From Lineus longissimus (Eukaryota > Nemertea > Pilidiophora > Heteronemertea > Lineidae): a stretch of DNA of 64,000 bases. The notes beneath the pieces are model-generated. The model did no database searches, had not been told where the DNA came from, and saw only the letters and a program-made list of their open reading frames with translations. Both the position numbers and the translations under genes were made by a program. The stretch is from contig NC_088320.1 of assembly GCF_910592395.1 (NCBI RefSeq), positions 6,448,001-6,512,000 of the forward strand, read 5' to 3'. Positions 22,109-33,200 of the stretch are shown here, piece after piece (the stretch's first letter is position 1; each line of letters starts with the position of its first letter).

Positions 22109-22829
22109 ATTATCGCCACGATGCGATAGTGTCCTACTATGCTAGGCCTACAGTCAGGGCTTATAGCTGGTTACTCTAAGGTCAGGGCATCTTGACACTT
22201 AAGTCCCCCCACACACACACCACATTATTACAGACACGACTTTCGCAGACATTGAGTTCTTCATTGGTAAAGCTTCTTTTGGATATTTTAGAAATATGGA
22301 GTGATTTAAAGGGATCCTGGGCCGAAACAAAACTTAACAAAATATGCTATTCCGCGTTGTATATGTTTCTATAATTATTCGTCTGCTCTTAAAATCCCGT
22401 ACCTCTAGTCTCTCAAAACCCCCAAATGGGAAACAAATTGATATTGTACTGATACTGAATAATTTGGCTGGGTGTACTATTGTGGCAGTGCTGGCACTCT
22501 AGACTATCATCAGTTAAGGCGTCGTCTTCTGGGCCGTGCATTAAAGATTCGAAGATTCTTGGACACGCCGCAAGGGCTGCTGCTGCACTACCTCTGATCG
22601 ACCCCCTCTCTCGGCCCGATTTAGGCCCCGCTGAAAAAGAGGATAAAACTGGTTGATATTCCGGCTTCGGAGATCTTGGACCTGGAGCATCTTTGAAGTT
22701 AACAATTGTGACGTGTTTTTCAAATATTAGCAGCAGTGACTGTAGTCATGACCAATACGATGCCAATTAGAAATGTTCTTTACTAACTATAACCACACCC
22801 TTCAAATACAGTATTTCCAAATCTCGACA

Positions 22830-22945
22830 AAATCACGCGTCGTTCGATCATGACCCCGGCCGGCCAAGGCTCCCGGCCGCGGACAAGTCGTCACCCGACT
22901 ACACTCCGGACGCAGTGGACCGCGGGCGGGTCGGCACCGCAGGTA
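22830..22945 (+). other. GC-rich CpG island with an exon-like end, upstream of UBE2Z
   Basis: About 100 bp of roughly 70% GC with many CpGs inside AT-rich flanks. It ends at CACCGCAG|GTAGAG, a good donor. The frame ..PAADKSSPDYTPDAVDRG.. exits in phase 1, which fits an acceptor ATTTTTAG at about 23928-23935 whose exon runs open into the UBE2Z ATG. This suggests a 5' exon of UBE2Z (vertebrate UBE2Z has a long N-terminal extension). The frame has a stop at 22768 and no ATG after it, so it may be 5' UTR. Confidence 0.35.
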
Positions 22946-23662
22946 GAGTTTTTGGTAATCACTTCCCGCATTTTCCAACCTAACATATATCAGAATCTTT
23001 CAAATGAATATATATGCAAATGAATCTGCATATATGGCGCACGAGTGAGCCTACCATTTGATCGTTTCCAAGGCTTGAGCAGGTCTAGGGCCATCGTAAT
23101 CGCACACAAAAATATCATCTAGAGAGGAAATTATAAGGATTAGATAATATAGACTGTATATTATAATTATCTTAGCCTCATCCGGGCTCCTAGTTTGAGG
23201 ATGTGAGCAGTCTTGTTATGTCAAATGTAAATGGTTCATAGGTAAGTAATTATTTGGCCAACAACGTAATTCAAATAATTTATGAAATTTACAACAACAG
23301 TATTGAAAATAACGGCCAGGGACACAACCACGATCAGTCAGATCGCTTACGGCTGTGATGAAATGCAAAATCCTTCCGTGCTTTTGGTCAGAAATAATGT
23401 TCTACGTTTTTTGCAAGAAACAATTAAGAGCAGCTCGACCATTGGAGGGGGGGGGGGGCTTATCTGATCAGGTACTTACCTTTCTATTCTAGCTTCTTTA
23501 GATCAGTGGTGCGGATTGTGTTTAGTACCCGTAGGGGTTAAATCTGCGATACGTTTTTGTTTTTCTTGCAAAGACTGAAGTCATACAAAGCGAAAAAACC
23601 TGCCTGCGAATGCAAAGAAAAACGAAGGGAAGTGGCGTCGTCAGGACAACGCCCGGTGGTCG

Positions 23663-23706
23663 TGACGTAACGTCATTAGGCTTATGACGTCATGCTAATG
23701 ACGTCA
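23663..23706. promoter_or_regulatory. cluster of CRE-like sites upstream of UBE2Z
   Basis: TGACGTCA occurs at 23685-23692 and 23699-23706, and the related palindrome TGACGTAACGTCA at 23663-23675, all within 44 bp and 260-300 bp upstream of the UBE2Z start codon. TGACGTCA is the full CRE bound by CREB/ATF bZIP dimers. A functional role is inferred from clustering only. Confidence 0.55.
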
Positions 23707-23965
23707 TATCCAATTAAATGAAATAATCAATCAATCACAAACTAGGGTGCAACGATCGAAATGATATCAATTAATGGGACAATATAGGCAGCTGCTAGGC
23801 AGGCAAGGTAAAGTTACAGGAAAGCGCCAATAGGGGTCTCACTTCCTCTTGATTACATTAATGCAATATCGACGCCCCATACATGACATATAATTGGTAC
23901 CGGGTTTGCGTACATCGCAATGTACATTTTTAGCCATTAGGTACCCTGATGACGAGACTGGTATC

Positions 23966-26900
23966 ATGGCCGCTCACAATCTGAGCGATGAATTGAGCGT
24001 AGCTGAACAAGCTTTAGATATGCTTGCAGGGGAGGTGGCTGGACATGCTAAAGTTCAGTGGGACCCGGGAAATAGCAAGGATTGGGACAATGAAAAACCC
24101 ACACAACAATGCTTCCTCAGGATCAAAAGGTCTCTTGTCAAAATCAGCTGGAGAAAAAAGTTTCGTTTTCGATGAAACATCACAAACCCAGCTCTGAGCT
24201 CATGCATCATGTGATGCACTACCGTCCACTCCAGTGTGTGGCCTACATAATTCGGAAAACAACAAACACCAACATAGTCTCTGACACTTACACCATTGTG
24301 GGAATTTGGACATGTTGAATCATGCATAGGCCAGGACAATTACAGTGTCAACGCCATGTCGTGCCAGAGCCCAGCAGAGACGTCCGAGAGACAGAGGAGA
24401 ACCTAAAAGAAGATGCCCCTATTCCCTCCAGAGCCAGAGCCAGAGATCATACTAGGCCTATATAGTTTCTCTAACTTTTTTGTCTAACTAAGCTAAGGGT
24501 CGAGGGAGCAGAAAACCTTTGTCAAGCAAATGAGGGCAACCCACGGGTACCCAACACGGTACCCACCCGGCCCGGCACACTGCAAAGTGCAATGTGTATC
24601 GTCAACCTTTTGTAATCTGTTTCTTTCCACTTCAGAGATATCATGAGTATATACAGTGAGCCTCCGCCAGGAATGTGTGTGGTGCCGGAAAAAGATGATT
24701 GGACATTAGTAGGTTGAAAGAAAGCAATCCATGAGAATAAGGGTTAACCATAAGAACCATTTTGGCTAGGACCTGCAATCCTGAAGCAATTATAACTTCA
24801 TAATGAAGTGAATGCCAATTTGTAACCTTGGAGGCTGTTGAGAAAACAAAGAACATACCCCTGCTCTTGGAATTGGTATCACCTCATTTTGAAAGAGTTG
24901 TCATTGCTTTAGAATGTCAAGTTCTAGCCAAAATGGTGGTGCCTATGGTCGGCTCTTAAGGGTTGTTTTGTGTGGGGCCTGGCCCGGGATGAATCTGCTT
25001 GATTGTTGCTACAGTACAGTTGCAGACACAACTTTAGTCCCAACCTGCCAGCCCTCTTGTTGTGAACGAATAGATCATTTTTTAGGAAATATACCAATGG
25101 GGTTAAAGATCTTTCGGAGGAAATCGGGGGTTAATGATTCAAATTGCCTGTAGATCACTACTAATACTTCCTGAAGTATTTCTTAACATGTGGCTTGTCC
25201 TCCTTTAGATTCATGCCTTGATCACTGGACCATACGACACACCATACGAGGGTGGATTTTTCTACTTCATGATCCGTTGCCCGCCCGATTACCCTATACG
25301 TCCACCAAGGGTCAAGCTGGTCACAACTGGGGATGGCCAAGTCAGGTTTAATCCCAATCTGTACAAGAATGGAAAAGTCTGTCTCAGTATATTAGGGTGA
25401 GTTAGGTGGTAAAATCGTGTCTTTCAGGCTTGGGCCTCGTAATCATTGAGAGCACTTTATCCAGAAGCCTGTGTCCTTGAGACCCAAAGCCCAATATTTC
25501 AAAGAACATGAGAGAAGCCCCTCTGTCATTTCACAACCATATTGAGCGCTTGATGCACTCGGGTCAAGTTTGACGTAGTAGCAGGCTAGGATGTTGCCAA
25601 AGCTCTCCAACAGCCGAGCTGGAGCTTATTTCATTTCTGTAGCATTTGGCCTTCTCCGAGTTTCACTTCCTTGGGCAGGATGGTTGTTCATCTCTGGTTA
25701 ACCCAAGGTAGGCCAGGTACCCATTTGTGCACCTGGGTGGAGAGAAGCAAGAAATGGCGTCAGATGTCTTGCCCTTGGACACAAAGACATAAGACTAGCA
25801 GAGAGTCAAATCCTTCATCTCCAGATTATGAGCGTGGCACTCTGACTTCTGTGCCACTGATCTCCCTGAAGTAGTCGGGCCTGTTTGAAAAGTTCTTCTT
25901 TAAATGTTTTTATATATGGGGGTTTTATTGATTTTAGCACCTGGTCAGGCCCGGCTTGGAGCCCTGCACAAAGTCTAGCAAGTGTCCTTATATCCATACA
26001 GTCACTCCTGAATGAAAAACCATACCACAATGAACCTGGTTTTGAACACGTAAGTCATTTTGTATGAGGACAGCATCATGCCTCTTGCTTTCGGGCAGAA
26101 ACAGGAGTCCTGCCTGCCCTCGAACATGTTTGTCATTTTGTCTAAGGAAAGCTTTCCACAGAAACAGGAGGCCTATCTGCCCTTGCACATGTTTGTCACT
26201 TTGCATAATGAAAACATAGTGCCTATTGCTTCAGGGCAGAAACAGGGAGCCTGTCTGCTCTTTATACCTTTAAAATATTTGATCAAGTCTTGGTTAGGTC
26301 AACCAATTTGGGACAGTATGCAATGTCCTTAATAGGGAGGGTGTCCTTCATTGGGAGGTGTCTGCTAAGAGAGGTTCCACTGTAGTATGTGAAAATATTC
26401 GTTTCAGGAACGCACAGCTGGTGATGCCAAGAGATACAATGAGATAATTCGCCATGAGACGCTGAGAGTGGCTGTGTGTGACATGCTGGAGGGCAAGTGT
26501 AAATGTCCCCCTGAACTTGTGTAAGTTTCAAATGGTGACATGCAAAATCGCTCCCTGGGTGTTGTCAATGTATCTGGCAAACACATTTATACTCTGATGA
26601 AAAATCTGTTTGATGCTCATCATACATTTCTCCTTTGTTTACAGAGAGGTAATGAAGAAGTCATTTCCAACGTACTATTCCTACTATGTATCATCCTGTC
26701 AGGGGAACATGCAACTAAACGGTCAGACGATGCAGGTTAGTGGATATGATAATTTTCAGAACATCACGAAATTCACTCTGCATATATTTCTGTGATTTCA
26801 GGTCGGTGGTACTGTGGCTTGTCTCTAGGTGAAAAGTACGTCACATCTTTCCTGGTATCAAACCTCTAAGTCCAATATTAGTAGTTAGACCAAGGTCTCT

Positions 26901-27491
26901 CCGCTGAGTGCCTGGCCCATGGGCCTCTTGTTTCGTTGACTGGTTCGGCTAACCAGGTACCAAGGTAATAAATGGAGAACAAAATAAGGGTAGATCAGGC
27001 TTTGATGATTCAGATTGTGCCAAGGGCCTGGACCCTGTGCATCCAAGTTGTATTACTCCTCTCGACGATTCTGAAAATCTTCACGAGTTCTATTTTTGAG
27101 AACAGTTTTCCATCTGGCTGACATATTCTCTGTCTAAAAATTGCAGGATCCATTCGGAGAGCGTCGGGGAAAATTTGATTTTCGGACTATTATAAAAAGA
27201 CTTGAGGATGTCAAAAGTAAAAACCACTGTGATGATGATGACCTTTCTGACATGGACTCATCGAGCGACTCAGAAAATGATGGTCATACAAAAGACTCGA
27301 CAACCAATGCTGTACCTGCCAGTGCTATAGCAACCAATGCCATGGAAACCGATGCCATGGCAACCGGGGCACTTCCAGTGGCAACCAATTCCATAGCAGC
27401 CGTAACCATGGCGACAAGTGCTAATTCTGTACATATGCACGTGGATGGTGCCACCAGCAATTCATGTAATGATGATGAGCCAATGTCTTGA
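23966..27491 (+). CDS. UBE2Z: ubiquitin-conjugating enzyme E2 Z (USE1), 7 coding exons
   Basis: Class IV E2 charged by UBA6 with ubiquitin or FAT10, cytosolic and nuclear. Exons 23966-24129, 24636-24708, 25209-25396, 25938-26049, 26408-26520, 26645-26735 and 27147-27491 join in phase to 361 residues (human 354). N-terminal [14 protein letters not shown] and CFLRIKRDIMSIY match the family. The UBC fold runs from about 45 with [45 protein letters not shown] (catalytic Cys137), [20 protein letters not shown], and [10 protein letters not shown]-like [10 protein letters not shown]. The UBE2Z-specific C-terminal region has [18 protein letters not shown] and [12 protein letters not shown]. The last exon adds an acidic [15 protein letters not shown] stretch and a lineage-specific Ala/Thr/Met-rich tail. 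The exon 1 donor AAAG|GTCTCT is weak. A 5' exon may add residues (see GC-rich island). Confidence 0.96.
26043..26267 (+). repeat. tandem triplication, unit about 65-78 bp, starting at the exon 4 splice donor of UBE2Z
   Basis: Unit 1 begins GAACAC|GTAAGTCATTTTGT at the exon 4 boundary (26044). Unit 2 begins GAACATGTTTGTCATTTTGT (26122), and unit 3 begins GCACATGTTTGTCACTTTGC (about 26187). Each ends with CAGAAACAGG then CCTGCCTGCCC or a variant. The intron copies of the donor read ATGTTTGT and are weak or dead splice sites. Confidence 0.7.
26296..26385 (-). mobile_element. MITE family A, half copy, UBE2Z intron 4
   Basis: The right half only: CCAATTTGGGACAGTATG core through CTTAATAGGGAGG to GAGAGGTTCCACTGTAG. 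The left terminus is missing. Confidence 0.65.
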
Positions 27492-28626
27492 TGGACAGGA
27501 TAACTGAACCAATTTTTTGTTGACATGGACATGGGCAATTTGAAATTTTGACAAGTGTTTAGGATTTCAAATTATCACCATTTTTGTGACCAGATCCTTT
27601 TTTGGTTAACGGTTTTATTTACTCCTTTCATGATGGTGACCTATCACGTCAAGATGGGTTATAAGTCGAATTTCGGGCATATGGAGTTGTCCACAAGATC
27701 TTAGAGCTTAGGTAATCGGATACATTTTGATACCTCTCCCATCTTTGTTTCCTTGTGGTGCCTGAGATCTTCACAAAAATTCTACCTCGGAGATGACGAC
27801 GGAGGGGGATGGAGTCTGAAGGCAGTGCAGCTCTCTATTAAGGACAGCACCAGTCAGTCCTTAATAGAGAGGTTCTACTGTACTCTCAATATTAGTAGGA
27901 AACAACCGATTTGGGACCAAAACTAGTGTCCTTAATAGAGAGGTTGTCCCTGATAGAGAGGTGTCGGCAAGGGAGGTTCCACTGTATAACTTTTACTTCT
28001 CTGTCCAAGTGCATGACGTTGTATTGTCGAAAGTATTTATTCTGTTTCTGCTATTCGATGTTTTATACTATGTATACATAAAAGAATGTCTTGCCTTGGT
28101 TTAAGGTGGGTGACCCATTTCCAAATACAGTGTAGATGTTCACATGCACAGCGTGTAGTTCTATATCATCCTGAGTAATCAACTTCATCTTGTATGTATC
28201 CTATTTAAATCCAATTCCTGGTATTGCATTAAATAGACTTGCATTAATCAGATAATTACATATAACAGTTGGTCTTCCAAGTATATCCATGTTGCTGACA
28301 TGTATGTACACTATGATCATTGGTGCTTCTGGTGTTGGTTGGGGAGAGAAATTAGCAGATTTCTTGCGTACATGTACATGTATTTGTGTTGTATTGTATA
28401 AAATCGTTTCTCTTTCAGATCGAGACAGTACTAATAGTCTGGCTCAAGTTTAAATCAAAAAAGATTTATCTGTCAAGAGCATGGAACGAATAAAAAAGCT
28501 TATATTTTATTTTTAAACTTGTACATGTATGCTTTGTAGGTCATTCCAAGACTTTGTATGTACGTATGTAATTGTGGTATAAGTTAAAATCGGCTATATC
28601 CGAAGAGAGTGTCATATTCATTAATA
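27492..28626 (+). other. UBE2Z 3' UTR and flank
   Basis: Contains MITE family A at 27832-27987 and AATAAA at 28489-28494 followed by T-rich sequence, a candidate poly(A) signal. ACATGTACATGTA microsatellite near 28370. No gene seen. Confidence 0.5.
27832..27987 (-). mobile_element. MITE family A copy with internal rearrangement, UBE2Z 3' UTR
   Basis: Contains CTCTCTATTAAGGACAGC at the left, an internal GAGAGGTTCTACTGTACT that looks like a second terminus, the CCGATTTGGGACCAAAACT core and GGGAGGTTCCACTGTA at the right. Order suggests nested or recombined copies. Confidence 0.65.
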
Positions 28627-28736
28627 ATGTCTTCAGCAGTCTCCCACAAGAAATGTAGACCCTTCAGCATTGAAGTGAACTCCCTGTATTCTGGTTGTGA
28701 CACCGTCTTCAAAGACGAATGGGATGATTCGAAATT
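28627..28736 (+). CDS. candidate first coding exon of an unidentified gene
   Basis: ATG at 28627 opens 36 codons (MSSAVSHKKCRPFSIEV, then NSLYSGCDTVFKDEWDDSK) and ends at TT|GTAAGT, a consensus donor, phase 2. Composition is protein-like. No continuation could be fixed. A segment at 30050-30169 (EDNAVFMVESLLRDSIMYAL frame, between TCTATAG and GCAG|GTATTG) looks like an exon but needs phase 1, and its other open frame needs phase 2. Not recognised. Confidence 0.3.
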
Positions 28737-29159
28737 GTAAGTTAATATCTTTCTGTGCAACACAAAATTGACGAGGAAGATTTCTTATGTCTTTACAAAA
28801 TTGCCCAGCTAAGCCTATTGGTGGAACAGGAAGAAGTTCGAAACATTTTCACTATCACGGAAATTTACTTGTGTGGAGTACCTGAATTGGGAGAGGGGAT
28901 TTAAAGACCTGCTGTTCAACCTGGTCCTAGTGTGTGTGAATTTGAAATGAAATCGGGCCAAATTGAGAACCTTAGCCAAGGTTTGACATAGGCCTCTATA
29001 TGACTAAACTGTCGTCTCCAGATGACTATACTAGACCAAAATTGTCCTCCCCTAAGTGAAGCATCATTTAGTTGTCTTAAAGTTTCAGTGCTTGAGTTCT
29101 CCTCTATGTTGCCAAGTATAGATACTAGTAATCCATGCTTGGCAGTCCATTATTAAAGG

Positions 29160-29640
29160 TCGGATGTCGACCTGTCCTCTGACCAGGTTGTACCTTGTCC
29201 TCAGTGTGACCAGGTTGGAACATTTCTGGTCTGCATCCGAGCTTGTTCCGAGGCCATGATTCGGTCCATTTTAACCAGGTTGTTGTATGCCTTGACTGTT
29301 ACTTTGTCCTCGGTATCTAATCAATGGCGTGTTGATAAACACTTCGTCGTCACAGTATGACCAGCAGTTGATTAGTGGCTGTATTTATCTGGTCTGTACC
29401 TGGCCGGAGATCTGCTACAAGCAGCACTGCCCATTTGATCAGACACTAGTTCCTTCATCATCCTGGAGATGGCGCTTGTGTTGTTTTAACGTTGAAACCC
29501 TCTTGCAAACTTGGCTCACAGCACGACTTCTCATTACGCAAGTTTTCGAGGGAGTAAGTATGTATCGAGTGGAATGGCCCGATATTGTCAGGATGCTAGC
29601 TAGTACGATCAGGTTGTTACTTGTCTTGAGTGAGTGTGAC
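29160..29640. repeat. degenerate short repeats of ACCAGGTTG
   Basis: The block TGACCAGGTTGTACCTTGTCC / GTGACCAGGTTGGAAC / TTAACCAGGTTGTTGTATGCC / ATCAGGTTGTTACTTGTC occurs four or five times with drift and irregular spacing. A ruined minisatellite. No gene recognised in 28.74-29.80 kb. Confidence 0.4.
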
Positions 29641-29800
29641 CAGGCATCTTGACCACCAAGGTTTTTTACATCTCATCTCATCAAAAGCATTACACCTGTG
29701 GTCCATTGCATGTACTATGGGCGGTTATATCCGCAAAAATAGGACATTGCAAAACAAGGTGGTTGAATATATGTTTTTAAACGAGGAGGTTACGAAACAC

Positions 29801-30037
29801 GAGGTCGTACTTTTTATAGACGTTTGGTGGCGCTGGCAAGACGTGTTTGCATGTTTTTTGAATCGAGGTCGTATTATTATAGACGTTTGGTGGCGCTCGC
29901 AAGACGTGTTCGCATGTTTTTTGAAACAAGGTCGTACTCTTTATAGACGTTTGGTGGCGCTCGCAAGACGTGTTCGCATGTTTTTTGAAACAAGGTCGTA
30001 CTTTTTATTAACGTTTAGGGGCGCTCGTGAAAACTTT
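29801..30037 (+). repeat. 64-bp minisatellite, 3.7 copies
   Basis: Unit starts GAGGTCGTACTTTTTATAG, continues ACGTTTGGTGGCGCTCGCAAG and ends ACGTGTTCGCATGTTTTTTG. Starts at 29801, 29865, 29928 and 29992. Copies 2-4 are about 95% alike. The unit length is not a multiple of three, so the long open frame through it changes register in each copy and is not evidence for a protein. Confidence 0.85.
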
Positions 30038-30220
30038 GTTGTATCTATAGAAAGGGATGTAGATCTGGAGGACAATGCTGTCTTCATGGTAGAGTCTCTC
30101 CTTCGAGACTCGATAATGTATGCATTGGGAAGTCTGGAGATGATTCCAACTCTCTTGCTGGCTGCAGGTATTGCAATTAATGCAAGTGCATGTGGTGATG
30201 TATGGCATATTAAATCAAAA

Positions 30221-33200
30221 TCAAACTTTATTTTTTATGAATGACAAGTTAGCATAAAAACTAGCATCGAAAGGCTTTTTAGCCGTGTATTCCAAGATAA
30301 TCTTCCTGAAATGCCACTCCTCCAAACAATCGTACCCTAAAGGCTCAAAATTGTAGTCAAATTTATTGGCAAATAGTTCCGGCCGTGACGTCAGAAGATT
30401 TAAATCCCCGACGCCAAATATGCATATTGCACGCACTCTCTTTCCGGCGCATGGCCAGTGAAACATTCCCTTCTTCCAGTTCTTGAAGCGAGTGAGGTAT
30501 GGGTACGTGACGGGGTCCATCTCGGGTTCACCTGGAAAGATGATGGAGAGGGAAGTTATAAGGACGTCAAGGCTGACAAGACCATAAGGCAGATTCATTG
30601 TACCGGTATATACTCCGTGAATCGTGGGTATATTAAGCAGTCCATTTGATAATTTGGAGATGCCGGGTAAAGTTTTTATTTGAACGGTGCAATTACATGT
30701 ATATTACCGCTTCTGTAGATTTGGCCTGATATACCTTGAAGTGCATCTCAAATGACTCGGACACGGATGGCATTTTATTGTCCTACATCATTTACCTCAA
30801 TCTCCCAATGAGAGTATAGCTAGCCATTTGCTCCGAAACAAATGTACGCCAGTAAGCGGTGCTGCTAGTTTCACTTAGCAACCATCTATACTATAATGCG
30901 CGTTGTGGCCGCTAAATAGGAGGCGATTTTTGTTTCAAAATTGGGCCTCGGAAATGCGTCGAATTCTTGCAACTTTTGGCTTCGTAGGTGTGGATCATAA
31001 GTAAGAGTGTCACTGAGGGTGTCATACGTCGAATATCTTGGTGGTTTTGGAATAAATAACAACTTTTCAGAGAGCACGTCGACTGGAGAGCTCCGCTCAT
31101 TCTCAAAAGCATACACAAACTTCTCGCATATTCTCCCTGCCACATCAATATTAGCTTCCAGCACGTATGTAGTGCTATACAACCTGGTCCATGGTGCAGG
31201 GTATTAGCAGAGAGATTAATGATTAGCCTATTCTATTTTAGTTCTATTCGAGAAACACTGACCGGAGTGATAAGGCAAATTCTGCAGGGTGGCCTACCGG
31301 AACATGCAGTCAGAGTATCAATAAACAGTTATGCCAGGATGGACAAAATATGTACAGTGGCCAGCGCTTGCTCTTTGATTTATTCTTTACTGATTGATGT
31401 TGTCAGTTTGAATTGCGTTCTGCATCTCTCCATGCGCCTGGCTTTGGTCCGACAGTGGCATTGGGTACGGGAGTGGGTAGGTGATATGCCTATATGCGAG
31501 GCCCTTATTTGGAACAGGACCTGCTGTCACTGGTCTCAATGCATTGTGCAAAATAGCGTACACCAATCAGTCTATTGGGGGTTGCATGTTGATAGCAGCA
31601 ATAGGTCCCTAAATGCAGTTCATTTCGTGTTTAACCTTTAATAAAACTTCAGTAACGTTAGAAATTTAATGTAGTTCAATCATCGTGCCCATTTAACTAA
31701 TGTATATTACATTTCAACTTTGCCCGCTCCATGGGTATATGCTAGTATCATCAATGGCGAGGCTTGGAGATTCTACTTACCTTTATACGATCCTGGCACA
31801 TCCCACTTGGGATTGTGGTTCAGAGATGAAAAGAACGTCTCGTCTGGGACTCCGGTGTCTTGTATCCACGCGCGGAACTTGACCGCCCTATCGTCATGTA
31901 AGACGAACTCGACGAATCCCCTCGAGGCAGCAATGTGAACAGGACCCTTGGTCAACGTTACATTCATCTCGAATGGTTCCTTCTTCGTCGTCGTTGACCG
32001 TATGCCATGATGGACGACTAGGGTTCTTTTGGCCTGTCGCCTGAAAACAAAAGAATAGGCGGTGTATTGTGATGACGTCCGAGTAACTTCACATGAAAAG
32101 GAGGACCGTGGACAAAATGGCATGAAAACCACGTCATCACGAAACCTCCTCCGAGGGTAAACTAAAACTGATGCCAGACATCTAGGTTCGATCATTTCAT
32201 ACTCCAGTCAAGTAAAACGATTCTCGTCCTGATCTAATCATGGTTATTACACCGATTGTTACTATCAGGGAGTTTAAGACGTATCGGCGTGATGAAAACG
32301 TTGCCAAAAATGGAACATCGCGAAAATTATTGCGTACCCTTTTACTGTTCCCCCTATACCATTAGCACCGTTGTAAGTTTTAAGTATCTTGACTAACTCC
32401 CAGTTCGTCTTTAACGGGAACTCCTGTCCAGTCAAATTAATGAAGTATTTCCATTTCTTATATTTCATCAGTTCTTCCATACAAATCAGCTCTGGTTCCA
32501 CCACACTGAACCACCCCCATTGGACGGGTATCATCCGCTGCGTCATGAATACATTATCAAAACAACTGGCGATGGCAGAGATAGCGTCCAAATGCGCCTT
32601 GTCCGATTTTGAATCCAAATGAATGCAATAGTAATTCTGCGGCCGATAGATGGCGCGGAGCAAGCGTTCTGCTTGCGATATGTCTTTGTATAATAGTAAA
32701 CTAAACGCGATGGGAAAGTTTTTTTCCTCCTCCGTCACACTTGACGTCACGTAACCTCGATTCTCTTTGAATGTCACGCAGTCTAACGTGTCCTTCAAAA
32801 AATGTTTGGGAGATTCCACATTTTTGGGGTGACTTGCCATGTACGAGTTCGCTTTGATCCACTCATTCATTCTGGCGGAACCATTAGTCTCCAAAACTTT
32901 ACAATTCACCGCTTTCACTGTTGGGAATGTTCGTTGAAATCCTGCAATCACGTGTTCTGGATCTATCGCTGGAGGTTTAGAAATTTCCACGACATGAGGC
33001 CCCTTCTTAAATTTATCATCAAGGACGATTCTTGGAGGTGTCACAGTATATGAGGACGCCATGTCACTATTTACAGCGCCCTCATACGTGTTTTTGGCTT
33101 GAACAGCCTTCTCTCGATCATCCTTTGAATAATTGATATTTGATCCGATCCATGAAGTGACCTTGGTGAAACTTGCGGGGTCAGAGTGCCGTCTCTGCGA

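Noticed and set aside
29630-30244. 204-codon open frame on the plus strand
   Set aside because: It runs through the 64-bp minisatellite in shifting register and overlaps the GCNT stop. Openness is explained by the repeat.
31219-31641. 140-codon plus-strand open frame in the GCNT intron
   Set aside because: No splice context, no recognisable domain, and antisense to a well-supported gene.
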